Counted from the stretch's first letter, positions 24,989-34,073 are shown. The stretch: DNA of 64,000 nt from Hypericibacter adhaerens (GCF_008728835.1 NZ_CP042582.1:930001-994000); one strand, 5' to 3'. Notes: generated from the sequence alone by a model not told the origin. Program-made: numbers and translations.

Positions 24989-26146
24989 ATGCTCGAGGCC
25001 GAAGACCATCCGGAAATCCGCGACGCGGTCCGCAAGCTCTGCGCGCAGTTCCCCGGCGAGTATTGGCGCAAGCTCGATGCGAGCCGGGCCTATCCGCAAG
25101 CGTTCGTGACGGCCCTGACCGAGGCCGGCTATCTCGCGACGCTGATCCCCGAGGAATATGGCGGGGCGGGGCTGACGCTCTCGGCCGCCGCCGCCGTGCT
25201 GGAGGAGATCCAGCGCGCCGGCTGCAACGGCGCCGCCTGCCATGCGCAGATGTACACCATGGGCACCGTGCTCCGGCATGGCAATGCGGACCAGAAGCAG
25301 CGCTACCTGCCGGGGATCGCGTCCGGCAAGCTCAGGCTCCAGGCCTTCGGCGTGACCGAACCGACGAGCGGCACCGACACCACCTCGCTCAGGACCTTCG
25401 CGCGCAAGGAGGGCGGCCACTACGTCGTCAACGGCCAGAAGATCTGGACCAGCCGCGCCGAATATTCCGACCTGATGCTGCTGCTCGCCCGTACCACGCC
25501 GCGCGACCAGGTCGCCAAGCGCACCGACGGGCTCTCGGTCTTCGTGCTCGACATGCGCGAAGCATTGAAGGCGGGGCTCACCATCCGGCCGATCCGCACC
25601 ATGATGAACCACTCGACCACCGAGGTGTTCTTCGACAATGTGTGCGTCCCGGCCGAGAACCTGGTGGGCGAGGAGGGCAAGGGCTTCCGCTACATCCTCT
25701 CCGGCATGAATGCCGAGCGCATCCTCATCGCCGCCGAATGCGTCGGCGACGCGAAATGGCTGATCGAGAAGGCCTCGGGCTATGCCAAGGAGCGCGTGGT
25801 GTTCGGCCGGCCGATCGGCCAGAACCAGGGCATCCAGTTCCCGATCGCGCGCGCCTACGCCAATATGCGCGCGGCCGAGCTCATGGTGAAGGAAGCGGTC
25901 CGTCTCTACGAAGCGGGCCGGGATTGCGGTGCCGAGGCCAACATGGCGAAGATGCTGGCGGCCGATGCCTCGAACGAGGCGGCCAATGCCTGCATCCAGA
26001 CCCATGGCGGCTTCGGCTTCGCCGAGGAATATGATGTCGAGCGCAAGTTCCGCGAGACCCGGCTCTATCAGGTGGCGCCGATCTCGACCAACCTGATCCT
26101 GTCCTATCTCTCCGAGCATGTGCTGGGCATGCCGCGGTCCTATTGA
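24989..26146 (+). CDS. Acyl-CoA dehydrogenase with the catalytic glutamate in the helix-G position
   Basis: The 385-residue flavoprotein is of the ACAD family: N-terminal helices, FAD/substrate motif QAFGVTEPTSGTDT (about 118-131), and the C-terminal block THGGFGFAEEYDVER. The usual catalytic Glu of short/medium-chain enzymes (YEGT) is replaced by YQVAPIST, so it is missing there. A Glu in MNAERILIAAE (E243) lies where isovaleryl-CoA and long-chain enzymes place theirs. Electrons would go to ETF. It lies 3 bp after MmgE/PrpD and directly before the hydratase-like gene, the expected order of oxidation then hydration. Confidence 0.92.
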   Translation: MLEAEDHPEIRDAVRKLCAQFPGEYWRKLDASRAYPQAFVTALTEAGYLATLIPEEYGGAGLTLSAAAAVLEEIQRAGCNGAACHAQMYTMGTVLRHGNADQKQRYLPGIASGKLRLQAFGVTEPTSGTDTTSLRTFARKEGGHYVVNGQKIWTSRAEYSDLMLLLARTTPRDQVAKRTDGLSVFVLDMREALKAGLTIRPIRTMMNHSTTEVFFDNVCVPAENLVGEEGKGFRYILSGMNAERILIAAECVGDAKWLIEKASGYAKERVVFGRPIGQNQGIQFPIARAYANMRAAELMVKEAVRLYEAGRDCGAEANMAKMLAADASNEAANACIQTHGGFGFAEEYDVERKFRETRLYQVAPISTNLILSYLSEHVLGMPRSY

Positions 26147-26160
26147 AGGGACGGCCTCTG

Positions 26161-27033
26161 ATGAGCGCGAAACCTGACCGGACAGACGGCGTCACGAAGC
26201 CCTTCCCGGAATGGATCGGCCGGCGCAGCGAGGCGCAGGACCTTGTCACCGAGCGGCTGGTCCGGGGCTTTCGCGCGATCTTCGATCCGCATCTGGCGCC
26301 GGTCGACAGCGAGGCCGCGCCGCTGGGCTTCCATTGGTGCCTCTCGCCCGCCATCGCCGGCATGGCGGCGCTGGGGCCGGACGGTCATCCGGCCAAGAAT
26401 CTGCATCTGCCGCAGGTGCCGCAGCCGCGGCGGATGTGGGCCGGGGGCTCGATCGAAACATTCGATGTCTTGCGGACGGGCGATCTCGTCCGGCGGGTCT
26501 CGACCATCGTCGACATCACCGAGAAGCAGGGCCGCAGCGGCTCGCTCTGCTTCGTGGCGGTCGATCACGACTATCTGACGGAACGCGGGCTCGCCATCCG
26601 CGAGCGGCACGACATCGTCTATCGCGAGGCGGCGAAACCGGGCTCGGCGGCGCCGTCGACCGGCGGCGACAAGGCAGCAGCGGCGCCGGTCGCCCGCTCC
26701 TGGGCGATCGAGACCAGCCCCACGCTGCTCTTCCGCTATTCCGCCATCACCTTCAACGGCCACCGTATCCACTACGACCGGCCCTACGCGACCGAGGTCG
26801 AGGGCTATCCGGGCTTGGTCGTCCATGGCCCGCTGCAGGCGACATTGCTCTTCAACCTCGCTGCCGCAGAGGGCGGCAGGGCCCCGCGGCGCTTCGAGTA
26901 TCGCGGCCTGTCGCCGGCGTTCAGCGGCGCGACCCTCGCGGTTTGCGCCGGCGGCCCGGGCGCGGAAAACGTCTTCTGGACGCAAGGGCCCGACGGTCAG
27001 CGTCACATGGAAGCGCGCGCAACCGACGCGTGA
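26161..27033 (+). CDS. MaoC-like/FAS1-type dehydratase, mesaconyl-C4-CoA hydratase-like
   Basis: The chosen start is the ATG at 26161 (MSAKPDRTDGVTKPF). An in-frame TTG at 26143 overlaps the previous stop and is less likely. The 290-residue protein resembles FAS1-like dehydratase/Meh proteins: a double hot-dog with PEWIGRRSEAQDLVTERLV, PRRMWAGGSIETFDVLRTGD and the C-terminal hot-dog segment FRYSAITFNGHRIHYDRPYA, then GYPGLVVHGPLQATLLFNL. The Asp/His-containing YSAITFNGHRIHYD holds the hydratase residues. These enzymes add water to mesaconyl-C4-CoA or similar enoyl-CoAs. The operon context fits, although itaconyl- or methylfumaryl-type substrates are guesses. Confidence 0.88.
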   Translation: MSAKPDRTDGVTKPFPEWIGRRSEAQDLVTERLVRGFRAIFDPHLAPVDSEAAPLGFHWCLSPAIAGMAALGPDGHPAKNLHLPQVPQPRRMWAGGSIETFDVLRTGDLVRRVSTIVDITEKQGRSGSLCFVAVDHDYLTERGLAIRERHDIVYREAAKPGSAAPSTGGDKAAAAPVARSWAIETSPTLLFRYSAITFNGHRIHYDRPYATEVEGYPGLVVHGPLQATLLFNLAAAEGGRAPRRFEYRGLSPAFSGATLAVCAGGPGAENVFWTQGPDGQRHMEARATDA

Positions 27034-27091
27034 GACAGGCGGGCCGTTCCTGCCGACAGGCCGGTCCCGCAGGACAGCAAGGAGATTTCCC

Positions 27092-28570
27092 ATGGCTGCC
27101 GAAGGTTCCGCTCCCAGCGCCGCGATCGAGCCGGCCAAGGGCATCTTCATCGACAATCGCTGGCGGCCCTCCCATTCCGGCCGCACGGTCGATGTCTATG
27201 CACCGGCCGAAGGCACCGTCTTCGCGCGGATCGCGGCCGGCGATGCCGCCGACATCGACGCGGCGGTCGCCGCCGCCCGCAAGGCGCGGGAGACCGGCGC
27301 CTGGGGCCGGCTCGCGCCGGCCGAACGCGGCCGGATCCTCTCCAGGCTCGGGCTTCTCGTGCTCGATCATGCCGAGGAGCTGGCGCTCCTCGAGGCGCGC
27401 GACACCGGCAAGCCGATGAAGCAGGCCCGTGCCGACATCCAGGCCTGCGCCCGCTATTTCGAGTTCTTCGGCGGGGCCGCCGACAAGTTCCATGGCGAGA
27501 CCATCCCCTTCATGAACGGCTATTTCGTCGCCACCGAGCGCGAGCCGCATGGCGTGACCGGCCATATCATCCCCTGGAACTATCCAGCCCAGATGTTCGG
27601 CCGGACCCTGGCGCCGGCGCTCGCGGTCGGCAATGCCACGGTCATCAAGCCCGCCGAGGATGCCTGCCTCACGCCGCTGCGGCTGGCGGAGCTTGCGGCT
27701 GAGGCGGGCTTTCCCGAAGGTGCCATCAATCTTGTCCCCGGCATCGGCACCGAAGCCGGGGCCGCCCTCATCGCCCATCGCGGCATCGATTTCCTCTCCT
27801 TCACCGGCAGTCCCGAGGTGGGCGTGCTGGTCCAGACGGCGGCCGCGCGCAACCACATCCCCTGCACGCTCGAGCTGGGCGGGAAGTCGCCGCAGATCGT
27901 GTTCGCCGATGTCGATCTCGACTCCGCCCTGCCGAGCCTCGTCAACGCCATCGTGCAGAACGCGGGCCAGACCTGCTCGGCGGGCTCGCGGCTCCTGGTC
28001 GAGAAGAGCGCCTATGACCGGGTGGTGGGCGCGGTGAGCAACCGCTTCGCCACCCTGCGCGCCGGCACGCCGGCGATGGATCTCGATCTCGGACCCCTGA
28101 TCAACCCGCGCCAGAAGAAGCGGGTCGAGACCTTCTGCGCCAACGCGGCCACGGACGGCATCACGCTCCTCGCCGAGGGCCGGATCGCCGACGGCGTGCC
28201 GAAGGACGGCTACTTCGTGGCGCCGAAGCTGTTCGGCCCGGTGGCGCGGGCGAACACGCTGGCGCGCGACGAGGTGTTCGGGCCGATCCTGGCGGTGCTG
28301 CCTTTCGAGGACGAGAGCGACGCGGTGGCGCTCGCCAACGGGACGGATTTCGGCCTGATCGCCGGCGTTTGGACGCGGGACGCCAAGCGCGCCACGCGCG
28401 TCGGCCGCAAGGTGAAGGCGGGGCAGGTCTATATCAACGCCTACGGGGCCGGCGGCGGCATCGAGCTGCCCTTCGGTGGCATGAAGAAGTCCGGCCATGG
28501 GCGCGAGAAGGGCATGGCGGCCCTCCAGGATGTCACCACGCTCAAGACCCTCGTGATGAAGCACGATTGA
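27092..28570 (+). CDS. NAD(P)-dependent aldehyde dehydrogenase
   Basis: The start is the ATG at 27092 behind AAGGAG. The 492-residue protein carries every core motif: the cofactor strand HIIPWNYPAQM, FTGSPEVG, the general base in CTLELGGKSP, and the nucleophilic cysteine in NAGQTCSAGSR. The last block GGIELPFGGMKKSGHGRE places it in the betaine/gamma-aminobutyraldehyde-like group of the superfamily. It oxidises an aldehyde to an acid. It follows the hydratase-like gene by 58 bp in the same direction and likely completes the catabolic operon, perhaps supplying the acid that the CoA-transferase activates. Confidence 0.93.
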   Translation: MAAEGSAPSAAIEPAKGIFIDNRWRPSHSGRTVDVYAPAEGTVFARIAAGDAADIDAAVAAARKARETGAWGRLAPAERGRILSRLGLLVLDHAEELALLEARDTGKPMKQARADIQACARYFEFFGGAADKFHGETIPFMNGYFVATEREPHGVTGHIIPWNYPAQMFGRTLAPALAVGNATVIKPAEDACLTPLRLAELAAEAGFPEGAINLVPGIGTEAGAALIAHRGIDFLSFTGSPEVGVLVQTAAARNHIPCTLELGGKSPQIVFADVDLDSALPSLVNAIVQNAGQTCSAGSRLLVEKSAYDRVVGAVSNRFATLRAGTPAMDLDLGPLINPRQKKRVETFCANAATDGITLLAEGRIADGVPKDGYFVAPKLFGPVARANTLARDEVFGPILAVLPFEDESDAVALANGTDFGLIAGVWTRDAKRATRVGRKVKAGQVYINAYGAGGGIELPFGGMKKSGHGREKGMAALQDVTTLKTLVMKHD

Positions 28571-28618
28571 GCGCGTGTTCGCGGGCCTCGGCCGGCGAAG
28601 CGGACGGGAGGGGTGCTG

Positions 28619-30103
28619 CTAGCGGAGCGTGGCCGTCCGCCGCTCGAGCGCGCGGATCACCGCGATCATGTCGGCGCCGCCGAGGCCCTGGGCCTGGGTC
28701 TCGCCATAGAGGGCGTGGCAGGCATCGAGCAGCGGCGAAGCGATCTGTGCCGCCCGCGCGGCCTCGGCCACCAGCCGGTTGTTCTCCAGCACGTTCGAGA
28801 TCGCGGCCTGCACGGCGAAATCCTGCGCGACCAGCTTCGCCAGCTTGAGGCGCGACACCTCGCTCGCCATCGGCCCGGCATCGAGAATGGCGGCGAAGCG
28901 CTCGAGATCGAGCCCCTGGCGCCGGGCGAAATGCGTCGCCTCCGCCAAGCCCGTCACCATGGTGATCAGGAAGATGTTCACCGCCAGCTTCATCAGGAGC
29001 GCGCCGGGCACGGCACCGCAGATCACGGACTCCCGGCAGAGCGGCGCCAGCAGCGTCTGCACCACCGACAGGTCTTCGGGCTCGCCTGCGAGCATCGCCA
29101 CCAGCCGGCCGGCCTCCGCCGGCTTGCGCGAGCCGGAGACCGGCGCCTCCACATAGCGGCCGCCCTCGGCACGGATGTCGGCCGCGAGGGTCCGCGAATA
29201 GTCGGGCGCCATCGTCGCCATGTTGACGATGAGGCGCCCCTTGACCCGGTCGCGGAACGCGCTGCCGCCACGGTCGAGCACGCTGTCCATCGCGGCATCG
29301 TCGGCCAGCATCAGGATCACGGTCTCGCACCGGGCGAAGAGCTCGGCGGCACCCTGCGCGATCGCGGCGCCGGCCTCGGCCAAAGCGCGATATCGGCCGG
29401 GCGAGCGGTTCCAAACCAGGAGCGGCTGGCCCGCCTTCGCCAGGTTGAGCGCCATGGGCTCGCCCATGACGCCGAGACCGATGAAACCGACCAGCGCCGG
29501 CGCGGGCGTCGAAGCGGCCTCTCCGTCAGGTTCGTGGCCGGCCCGGCCCGCCGATGGCAGATCGAGCTGGAAGGAGAGCGACGCGCCAACCGGGCCGGAG
29601 GGCCGGAAGCCGAGCTTCCGCACCAGGCGGCAGGCCGCGACATTCTCGTGGAGCACATGCGCCTGCAAGCTCGCGAGCCCGCGCTCGCAGGCATGCCGGA
29701 TCATGTGGCCCAGCAAGGCGGCGCCGATCCCCTGCTGCTGCAGATCGGATCGGACGATCAGCGCGGTTTCCGCGGCTTCGGCAGAAACAGCAGCGAGACC
29801 AGCGACAGCGGCCACCTCGCCGGTCGGCTCCAGCGCCAGGAAGATCTCGGTTCGAGGGTCGCCGATGCCGAGCCGCCGGAGGGTCGCGGCCGGGTCCCGC
29901 GAGGGCAGGGCGCCGCCGAAGCGCTGCCGCAGGTCGCCCGGCGCCAGGCGATGCAGGAAACGGCAGAGGGCGCTCCGATCCATCAGCAGCTGCGACAGCG
30001 GTGCGAAGCGCAGGGACAGAGGAGGAGTGTCGCTGCCGCCGCGGCTGGCGCGAGGCGCGGGCATCCGGGCACGAGTCCCGCCTCTGTCCATGAGAGTCTG
30101 CAT
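28619..30103 (-). CDS. Fusion of a GNAT acetyltransferase and a 3-hydroxyisobutyrate-dehydrogenase-like enzyme
   Basis: The 494-residue frame holds two domains. Residues about 25-185 form a GNAT N-acetyltransferase: [20 protein letters not shown], then the acetyl-CoA loop [14 protein letters not shown] and [15 protein letters not shown]. Residues about 205-494 form a complete beta-hydroxyacid dehydrogenase: dinucleotide motif [21 protein letters not shown] (21 residues, positions about 205-225), [18 protein letters not shown], and the catalytic lysine in MKLAVNIF. Both look catalytically intact. Beta-hydroxyacid dehydrogenases are normally about 295 residues and stand alone. The gene converges on the aldehyde dehydrogenase 49 bp away. 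A role in oxidising a hydroxyacid of the neighbouring pathway, with the GNAT part as regulator, is speculation. The start has GGAAGGCGGAAG before it. Confidence 0.88.
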   Translation of the reverse strand: MQTLMDRGGTRARMPAPRASRGGSDTPPLSLRFAPLSQLLMDRSALCRFLHRLAPGDLRQRFGGALPSRDPAATLRRLGIGDPRTEIFLALEPTGEVAAVAGLAAVSAEAAETALIVRSDLQQQGIGAALLGHMIRHACERGLASLQAHVLHENVAACRLVRKLGFRPSGPVGASLSFQLDLPSAGRAGHEPDGEAASTPAPALVGFIGLGVMGEPMALNLAKAGQPLLVWNRSPGRYRALAEAGAAIAQGAAELFARCETVILMLADDAAMDSVLDRGGSAFRDRVKGRLIVNMATMAPDYSRTLAADIRAEGGRYVEAPVSGSRKPAEAGRLVAMLAGEPEDLSVVQTLLAPLCRESVICGAVPGALLMKLAVNIFLITMVTGLAEATHFARRQGLDLERFAAILDAGPMASEVSRLKLAKLVAQDFAVQAAISNVLENNRLVAEAARAAQIASPLLDACHALYGETQAQGLGGADMIAVIRALERRTATLR

Positions 30104-30211
30104 CGATCTTCCGCCTTCCGGGGGACAGGGGCTGTCCTCCTCGAGCGAAAAGATGGTGGCTGGGGCGTGGCGGCGGCAAATGAATTGGAATGCCGCCTGA
30201 CTCAGCTCCGT

Positions 30212-31102
30212 TCACCCGTCTTTCGCGGCCTGCTTCAGCCACTCGGCGAACGCGCGCAGCTCCGGGCGGGCATCGGCCTCGGGCCCTTCGACCAGCCAGT
30301 AGCCGGTGGTCGCGTCGACTGTCGGCGTCGCGGCTTCGACGAGGTGCCCCGCCGCGAGCTCCGGATCGATCAAGGGGCGACGGCCGATCGCGATGCCGAG
30401 CCCGGCCGCCGCGGCATCGGTCGCCATATGCACCGTGTCGAAGCTCAACCCGGTCGAGAGGTCGATATCCGAGAGGCCGGCAGCGGCAAGCCAGGCGGCC
30501 CAATCCTCCGCCGCGGAGGTGACATGGAGGAGAGGGAGTGCGGCGAGATCCAGGCGGCGGCCGCGCTTCTTGTGACGATCCCGGAATGCGGGCGCGCAGA
30601 CCGGCACGAGCCGTTCGGTGAAGAGGCAGGTCGATGCCAGGTCGGGCCAGGGCGCGCGCGCCATCCGAACCGCGAGATCGACATTGTCGACGGGAAAACC
30701 CATCACCCGGTGCGAGGTGTCGATCGCGATGGCGATATCGGGATGCCGGGTCCGGAAATCGCCGAGCCGGGGCAGGAGCCAGCGGGAGGCGAAGGTCGGC
30801 GCCGCGCTGATAGAGACATGCCGGTGGCCGCGCGCGTTGGGCAGCCGGCGGGTGCCGACGGCGATCATCGCCAGCGCCTCCGAAACGAAGGCGAGATAGT
30901 CCTTTCCCGCCGCCGTCAGGACGACGCCGTTGGTCCGCCGCTCGAAGAGCGCGGTGCCGAGCCAGCGCTCCAGCGTCAGGATGCCGTGGCTGACGGCGCT
31001 CGGCGTGAGATGCAGCTCGTCCGCCGCCAGCTTGAAGCTCTGCAAGCGGCCGGCCGCCTCGAAGAGGCGCAAGGCGGAAAGGGGCGGAAGCTGCAGGGCC
31101 AT
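30212..31102 (-). CDS. LysR-family transcriptional regulator (GcvA-like)
   Basis: The 296-residue protein opens MALQLPPLSALRLFEAAGRL, the GcvA-type start. The helix-turn-helix SFKLAADELHLTPSAVSHGI is followed by an effector domain with ISAAPTFASRWLLPRLGDF. GcvA-like regulators often control amino-acid or beta-lactamase genes. Upstream in the same direction is the aminotransferase, 159 bp away beyond a dispersed repeat. Downstream is the GNAT-dehydrogenase fusion, 108 bp away. Either may be its target. Confidence 0.92.
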   Translation of the reverse strand: MALQLPPLSALRLFEAAGRLQSFKLAADELHLTPSAVSHGILTLERWLGTALFERRTNGVVLTAAGKDYLAFVSEALAMIAVGTRRLPNARGHRHVSISAAPTFASRWLLPRLGDFRTRHPDIAIAIDTSHRVMGFPVDNVDLAVRMARAPWPDLASTCLFTERLVPVCAPAFRDRHKKRGRRLDLAALPLLHVTSAAEDWAAWLAAAGLSDIDLSTGLSFDTVHMATDAAAAGLGIAIGRRPLIDPELAAGHLVEAATPTVDATTGYWLVEGPEADARPELRAFAEWLKQAAKDG

Positions 31103-31120
31103 GTTCGTCGCGTCCTTATT

Positions 31121-31240
31121 TATCCCCTCTCCCGCGCTGCGGGGGAGGGCAAGGGAGGGGGCTGCTCGGTATCTGACACCGCGCAGCCCCCTTCCTAACC
31201 TTCCCCCGTTCCGGGAGAAGGGACAGAACGAGTCGTGCTC
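31121..31240. repeat. Dispersed GC-rich intergenic repeat (REP/MITE-like), copy A
   Basis: About 120 bp with imperfect internal palindromes (CCCGCGCTGCGGGGGAGGGC and CCCCGTTCCGGGAGAAGG). It is closely similar, in order and sequence, to 55233-55350. Shared blocks are TATCCCCTC, GGGAGGGGGCTG, CTTCCTAACCTTCCCCCGT and GGGACA-AACGAG. It contains no gene. Confidence 0.7.
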
Positions 31241-31261
31241 ACAAACCAGACTTGCGAACCG

Positions 31262-32512
31262 TTATCCCCCGTTCCGGGGGAGGGCGCCCTGCACCCGCCC
31301 GAGCAGGTGGCCCAGGCGGCGGACGCCTTCCTCGATGGTCGCTTCCGACTGCAGCGAGTAGTTCAGCCGCAGACTGTTCTTGCCGCTGCCATCCGCGAAG
31401 AAGGCGCCGCCGGGCACGAAGGCCACGCGCTCCTCGCTGAGTGACTGCTCGAGAAGGTCGGCGCCGTCGAGGCCAGCGGGCAGGGTGAGCCAGACGAACA
31501 GCCCGCCCATGGGCCGGGTCCAGGTCACGCCCGGCGGCATATGCCGTTCGAGCGCTGCCAGCATCGCGTCGCGCCGCCTGGCATAGACGGGGGTGATCTT
31601 CCCGACCTGCGCATCGAAGATCGAGGCGGCCAGCCGATGCATGACGATCTGGTTGATCGTGCTGCTGTGCAGATCGGCGGCCTGCTTCGCGAGCACGACC
31701 TTCTGGACGAGGCTGCGCGAGGCGCAGATCCAGCCGACCCTCAATCCCGGGGCGATGGTCTTCGAGAAGGTGCCGCAATAGACGGTGCGGCAGCGATCGA
31801 TATTGCCGCTGCGCTCCAGGTCGAGCGAGAGGCAGGAGCGTTCGGGCTTGCCGCCGAAGCGCAGCGCCTCATAGGCCGCATCCTCGATCAACGGGATGTC
31901 GAGCGCCTCGGCCATCTCGAGGAGGCGGAGGCGCGCGCCCTCGTCCAGGGTTTCGCCCGTGGGATTGGCGAAATCCGGCACCACATAGGCCAGTGCGATC
32001 CGGCTGCCCACCGCCTCCCGGGCGATCGCTGCCGGTGAGCGGTTGTCCATCGGGTTGATGATGCCGTAGCGCGGCTCGTAAGGATTGAAGGCCTGGAGCG
32101 CCCCCAGATAGGTGGGGGCCGTGACCAGGGCCGTGTCGCCCGCGGACAGCAGGAGCTTGCCCAGCAGGTCCAGCCCCTGTTGCGAGCCCGAGGTGATCAC
32201 GATGTTCTCGACATCGCAGATGACGCCGCGCCGCGCCATATAGCCCGCGATCCAGGACCGCAACGGCCGATAGCCCTCACTGACGGAATATTGCAGCGCT
32301 TGCGGCCCGAGCGCGGGGTCGTTCAGCACCGCGTCATAGGCCTCGCGGACGGCCTCGGCGGGAAACAGCGCCGGGTCGGGGATGCCGCCGGCGAAGGATA
32401 TGATCTCGGGCTGATCGAGGAGCTTCAGGAGCTCCCGGATCTCCGAGGCACGCATTCTTTCCGCCCGGCGCGCAAAGGCCCGGTCCCAAGCCATGAAGCT
32501 GTCATCGCGCAT
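31262..32512 (-). CDS. PLP-dependent class I/II aminotransferase (2-aminoadipate/aromatic type)
   Basis: The 416-residue fold-type-I aminotransferase has ISFAGGIPDPALFP near the N-terminus, ITSGSQQGLDLL for the phosphate cup, VPDFANPTGETL, and the PLP lysine in GTFSKTIAPGLRVGW. It ends in the conserved LRLNYSLQSEATIEEGV. It matches LysN/2-aminoadipate-like enzymes without a MocR DNA-binding domain. It transfers amino groups from amino acids to 2-oxo acids in the cytoplasm. The gene is divergent from the orphan lipoprotein, with a palindrome in the shared promoter region. The exact amino acid is not determined. Confidence 0.92.
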   Translation of the reverse strand: MRDDSFMAWDRAFARRAERMRASEIRELLKLLDQPEIISFAGGIPDPALFPAEAVREAYDAVLNDPALGPQALQYSVSEGYRPLRSWIAGYMARRGVICDVENIVITSGSQQGLDLLGKLLLSAGDTALVTAPTYLGALQAFNPYEPRYGIINPMDNRSPAAIAREAVGSRIALAYVVPDFANPTGETLDEGARLRLLEMAEALDIPLIEDAAYEALRFGGKPERSCLSLDLERSGNIDRCRTVYCGTFSKTIAPGLRVGWICASRSLVQKVVLAKQAADLHSSTINQIVMHRLAASIFDAQVGKITPVYARRRDAMLAALERHMPPGVTWTRPMGGLFVWLTLPAGLDGADLLEQSLSEERVAFVPGGAFFADGSGKNSLRLNYSLQSEATIEEGVRRLGHLLGRVQGALPRNGG

Positions 32513-32575
32513 GATGCCGCTCTCTTTCAGGAACGGCTTATAGTGTCGCCCGAAACAAAGGAGTCAATTCCGTTA

Positions 32576-32590
32576 TTGTCGCGGCGACAA
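32576..32590. promoter_or_regulatory. Perfect palindrome between divergent aminotransferase and lipoprotein genes
   Basis: TTGTCGC-G-GCGACAA is a perfect 7-bp dyad. A further half-site TGTCGC lies at about 32534-32539. It sits in the 118-bp divergent gap, 64 bp before the aminotransferase start and 41 bp before the lipoprotein start. It is probably an operator. The protein that binds it is unknown. Confidence 0.5.
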
Positions 32591-32630
32591 TTGCCTGACC
32601 GGCGGCGATTCGTGAAGAAAGAGCGGAAGC

Positions 32631-34073
32631 GTGACGGAAACCACTGAGGAGGCACTTGCCGACGAGGCCGGGCGGCGGACGGAGGGATGGCGTGCGCTGC
32701 CGCTGAGGCTTCGCCCGGCGTTGCGACGGCGGCTTCGCCGTCTGGCGCCGATCCTGCTGCTGGCATCGTCCACCGTCCTGACGGGCTGTGCCGCGTCGAC
32801 GGCAGATTGGAATTTCGTGCCGGATGCGGATCAGGCCGGCATCCTTTCCGGCGACGAGATGAATGACGTCATCGATGCAGGCTTCATCGCCCGGGATCCG
32901 GCCTACAAGGAGCAAAGAGCCCGCTTCGGCCAGCGCCTCGGTGCGCTTGCCGCGAGCCTGGCCGCGATCCAGACCAGGGGCAAGACCATGGCCTGTTCCA
33001 CCCAGATGTATCTCGAGGCGGACTGGCTTCACGACTACACCATGGACTGGGCGCGGCTGGACCGGCAGCTGGCGGAACTGGCCCAAAGCCTGACGAATCT
33101 CGATCAGAGCTTCGCCAACCGGCAGTCGCCGGGGACCGGGCTCTGGGGCGTCTGCTACGACGAATGGTTCCTGCAGACCGAGGCGACCCTTTCCGCGCTG
33201 GAGGATCGCCTCGACGAATCCTGGCAGCCGTCGCTGCTCTATCCGATCCGGGTGCCGGAGAAGATCGACACGCCGGAAAAGATGAAAGCCTATCTCCGGG
33301 GGCTCCTCGTCTCCGATATCGCCCGGACGGGGCGGGACAACCGGGGCGAGCTGGGCAATGTCACGACCATCTTCTCGTCGGTCTTCTTCAAGGGCTATCT
33401 GCGGGAATATGTGCGCGGCGCCGTCGGCCGCCGCCATGACGACGAGAGCGACCGGAGCTCGGGCCTGTTCCAGGCCGCCTATGAGGATTTCCTGGACCGA
33501 TGGCAGGATCCGCGAACCGGCTACTGGGGTGCCTGGTACCGCAGCGACGGGCGGCTCTATAAGAGCGTCGATCTCAGCATCACCTATCACACCATCGCCT
33601 ATCGCCATGGCCAGGTCGCCTATTGGCCGCAGATCATCGACACGACCTTGCGCATCCGCAACGACCCCTATCCGTTCGGCTGGCTTCACCGCGGGCACCT
33701 CAACAACCACAACAACTACGATGTGGCGCGTATCCTCAAATATGGCTGGCCCCACATGTCCGATTCCCAGAAGCGCGAAGCCGGCGATGCGATCGGCGAG
33801 ATGCTGGCCTGGACCCTGACGGAGTCCCTCGACCCGGACGGCAGCTTCAAGACGGACCCGACCTTCTTCAGCTCGGTCTCGGCCGACTATTACTTCGGCG
33901 TTTCGTTCCTGGACGAGATCGGCTTCTGGAATCCCGCGGAGCGTTTCTGGACGCAATCCGAGTTTCCCGACAGCGCCGCCGTCTGCCGGCGCATCAAGGC
34001 GCGCCTGGCGGATTTCAAGTCGCCCGATCCGCAGGTGCGGGTGGCGCTGGAAAAGCTGAACGCGGCCTGTTGA
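32631..34073 (+). CDS. Lipoprotein of unknown function
   Basis: A GTG start with AGCGGAAG before it gives 480 residues. A basic N-region (RLRPALRRRLRR) leads to a hydrophobic stretch and lipobox VLTGC (C53), so the mature protein should be lipid-anchored. The remaining 425 residues are soluble and rich in W, Y and D, with paired short motifs such as YWGAWYRSDGRLYKSVD, TYHTIAYRHGQ and HRGHLNNHNNYDVARIL, suggesting an alpha/alpha-toroid-like fold as in some polysaccharide-active proteins. No catalytic motif is recognised. It stands alone between unrelated genes. The 40-residue leader before the membrane segment is unusually long; a shorter start inside it is possible. Confidence 0.78.
   Translation: MTETTEEALADEAGRRTEGWRALPLRLRPALRRRLRRLAPILLLASSTVLTGCAASTADWNFVPDADQAGILSGDEMNDVIDAGFIARDPAYKEQRARFGQRLGALAASLAAIQTRGKTMACSTQMYLEADWLHDYTMDWARLDRQLAELAQSLTNLDQSFANRQSPGTGLWGVCYDEWFLQTEATLSALEDRLDESWQPSLLYPIRVPEKIDTPEKMKAYLRGLLVSDIARTGRDNRGELGNVTTIFSSVFFKGYLREYVRGAVGRRHDDESDRSSGLFQAAYEDFLDRWQDPRTGYWGAWYRSDGRLYKSVDLSITYHTIAYRHGQVAYWPQIIDTTLRIRNDPYPFGWLHRGHLNNHNNYDVARILKYGWPHMSDSQKREAGDAIGEMLAWTLTESLDPDGSFKTDPTFFSSVSADYYFGVSFLDEIGFWNPAERFWTQSEFPDSAAVCRRIKARLADFKSPDPQVRVALEKLNAAC

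Noticed and set aside
31121-31240. Possible CRISPR array from repeated GC-rich blocks
   Set aside because: Only a few imperfect palindromic blocks without regular spacers; the same unit occurs singly at 55233-55350, fitting a dispersed repeat.
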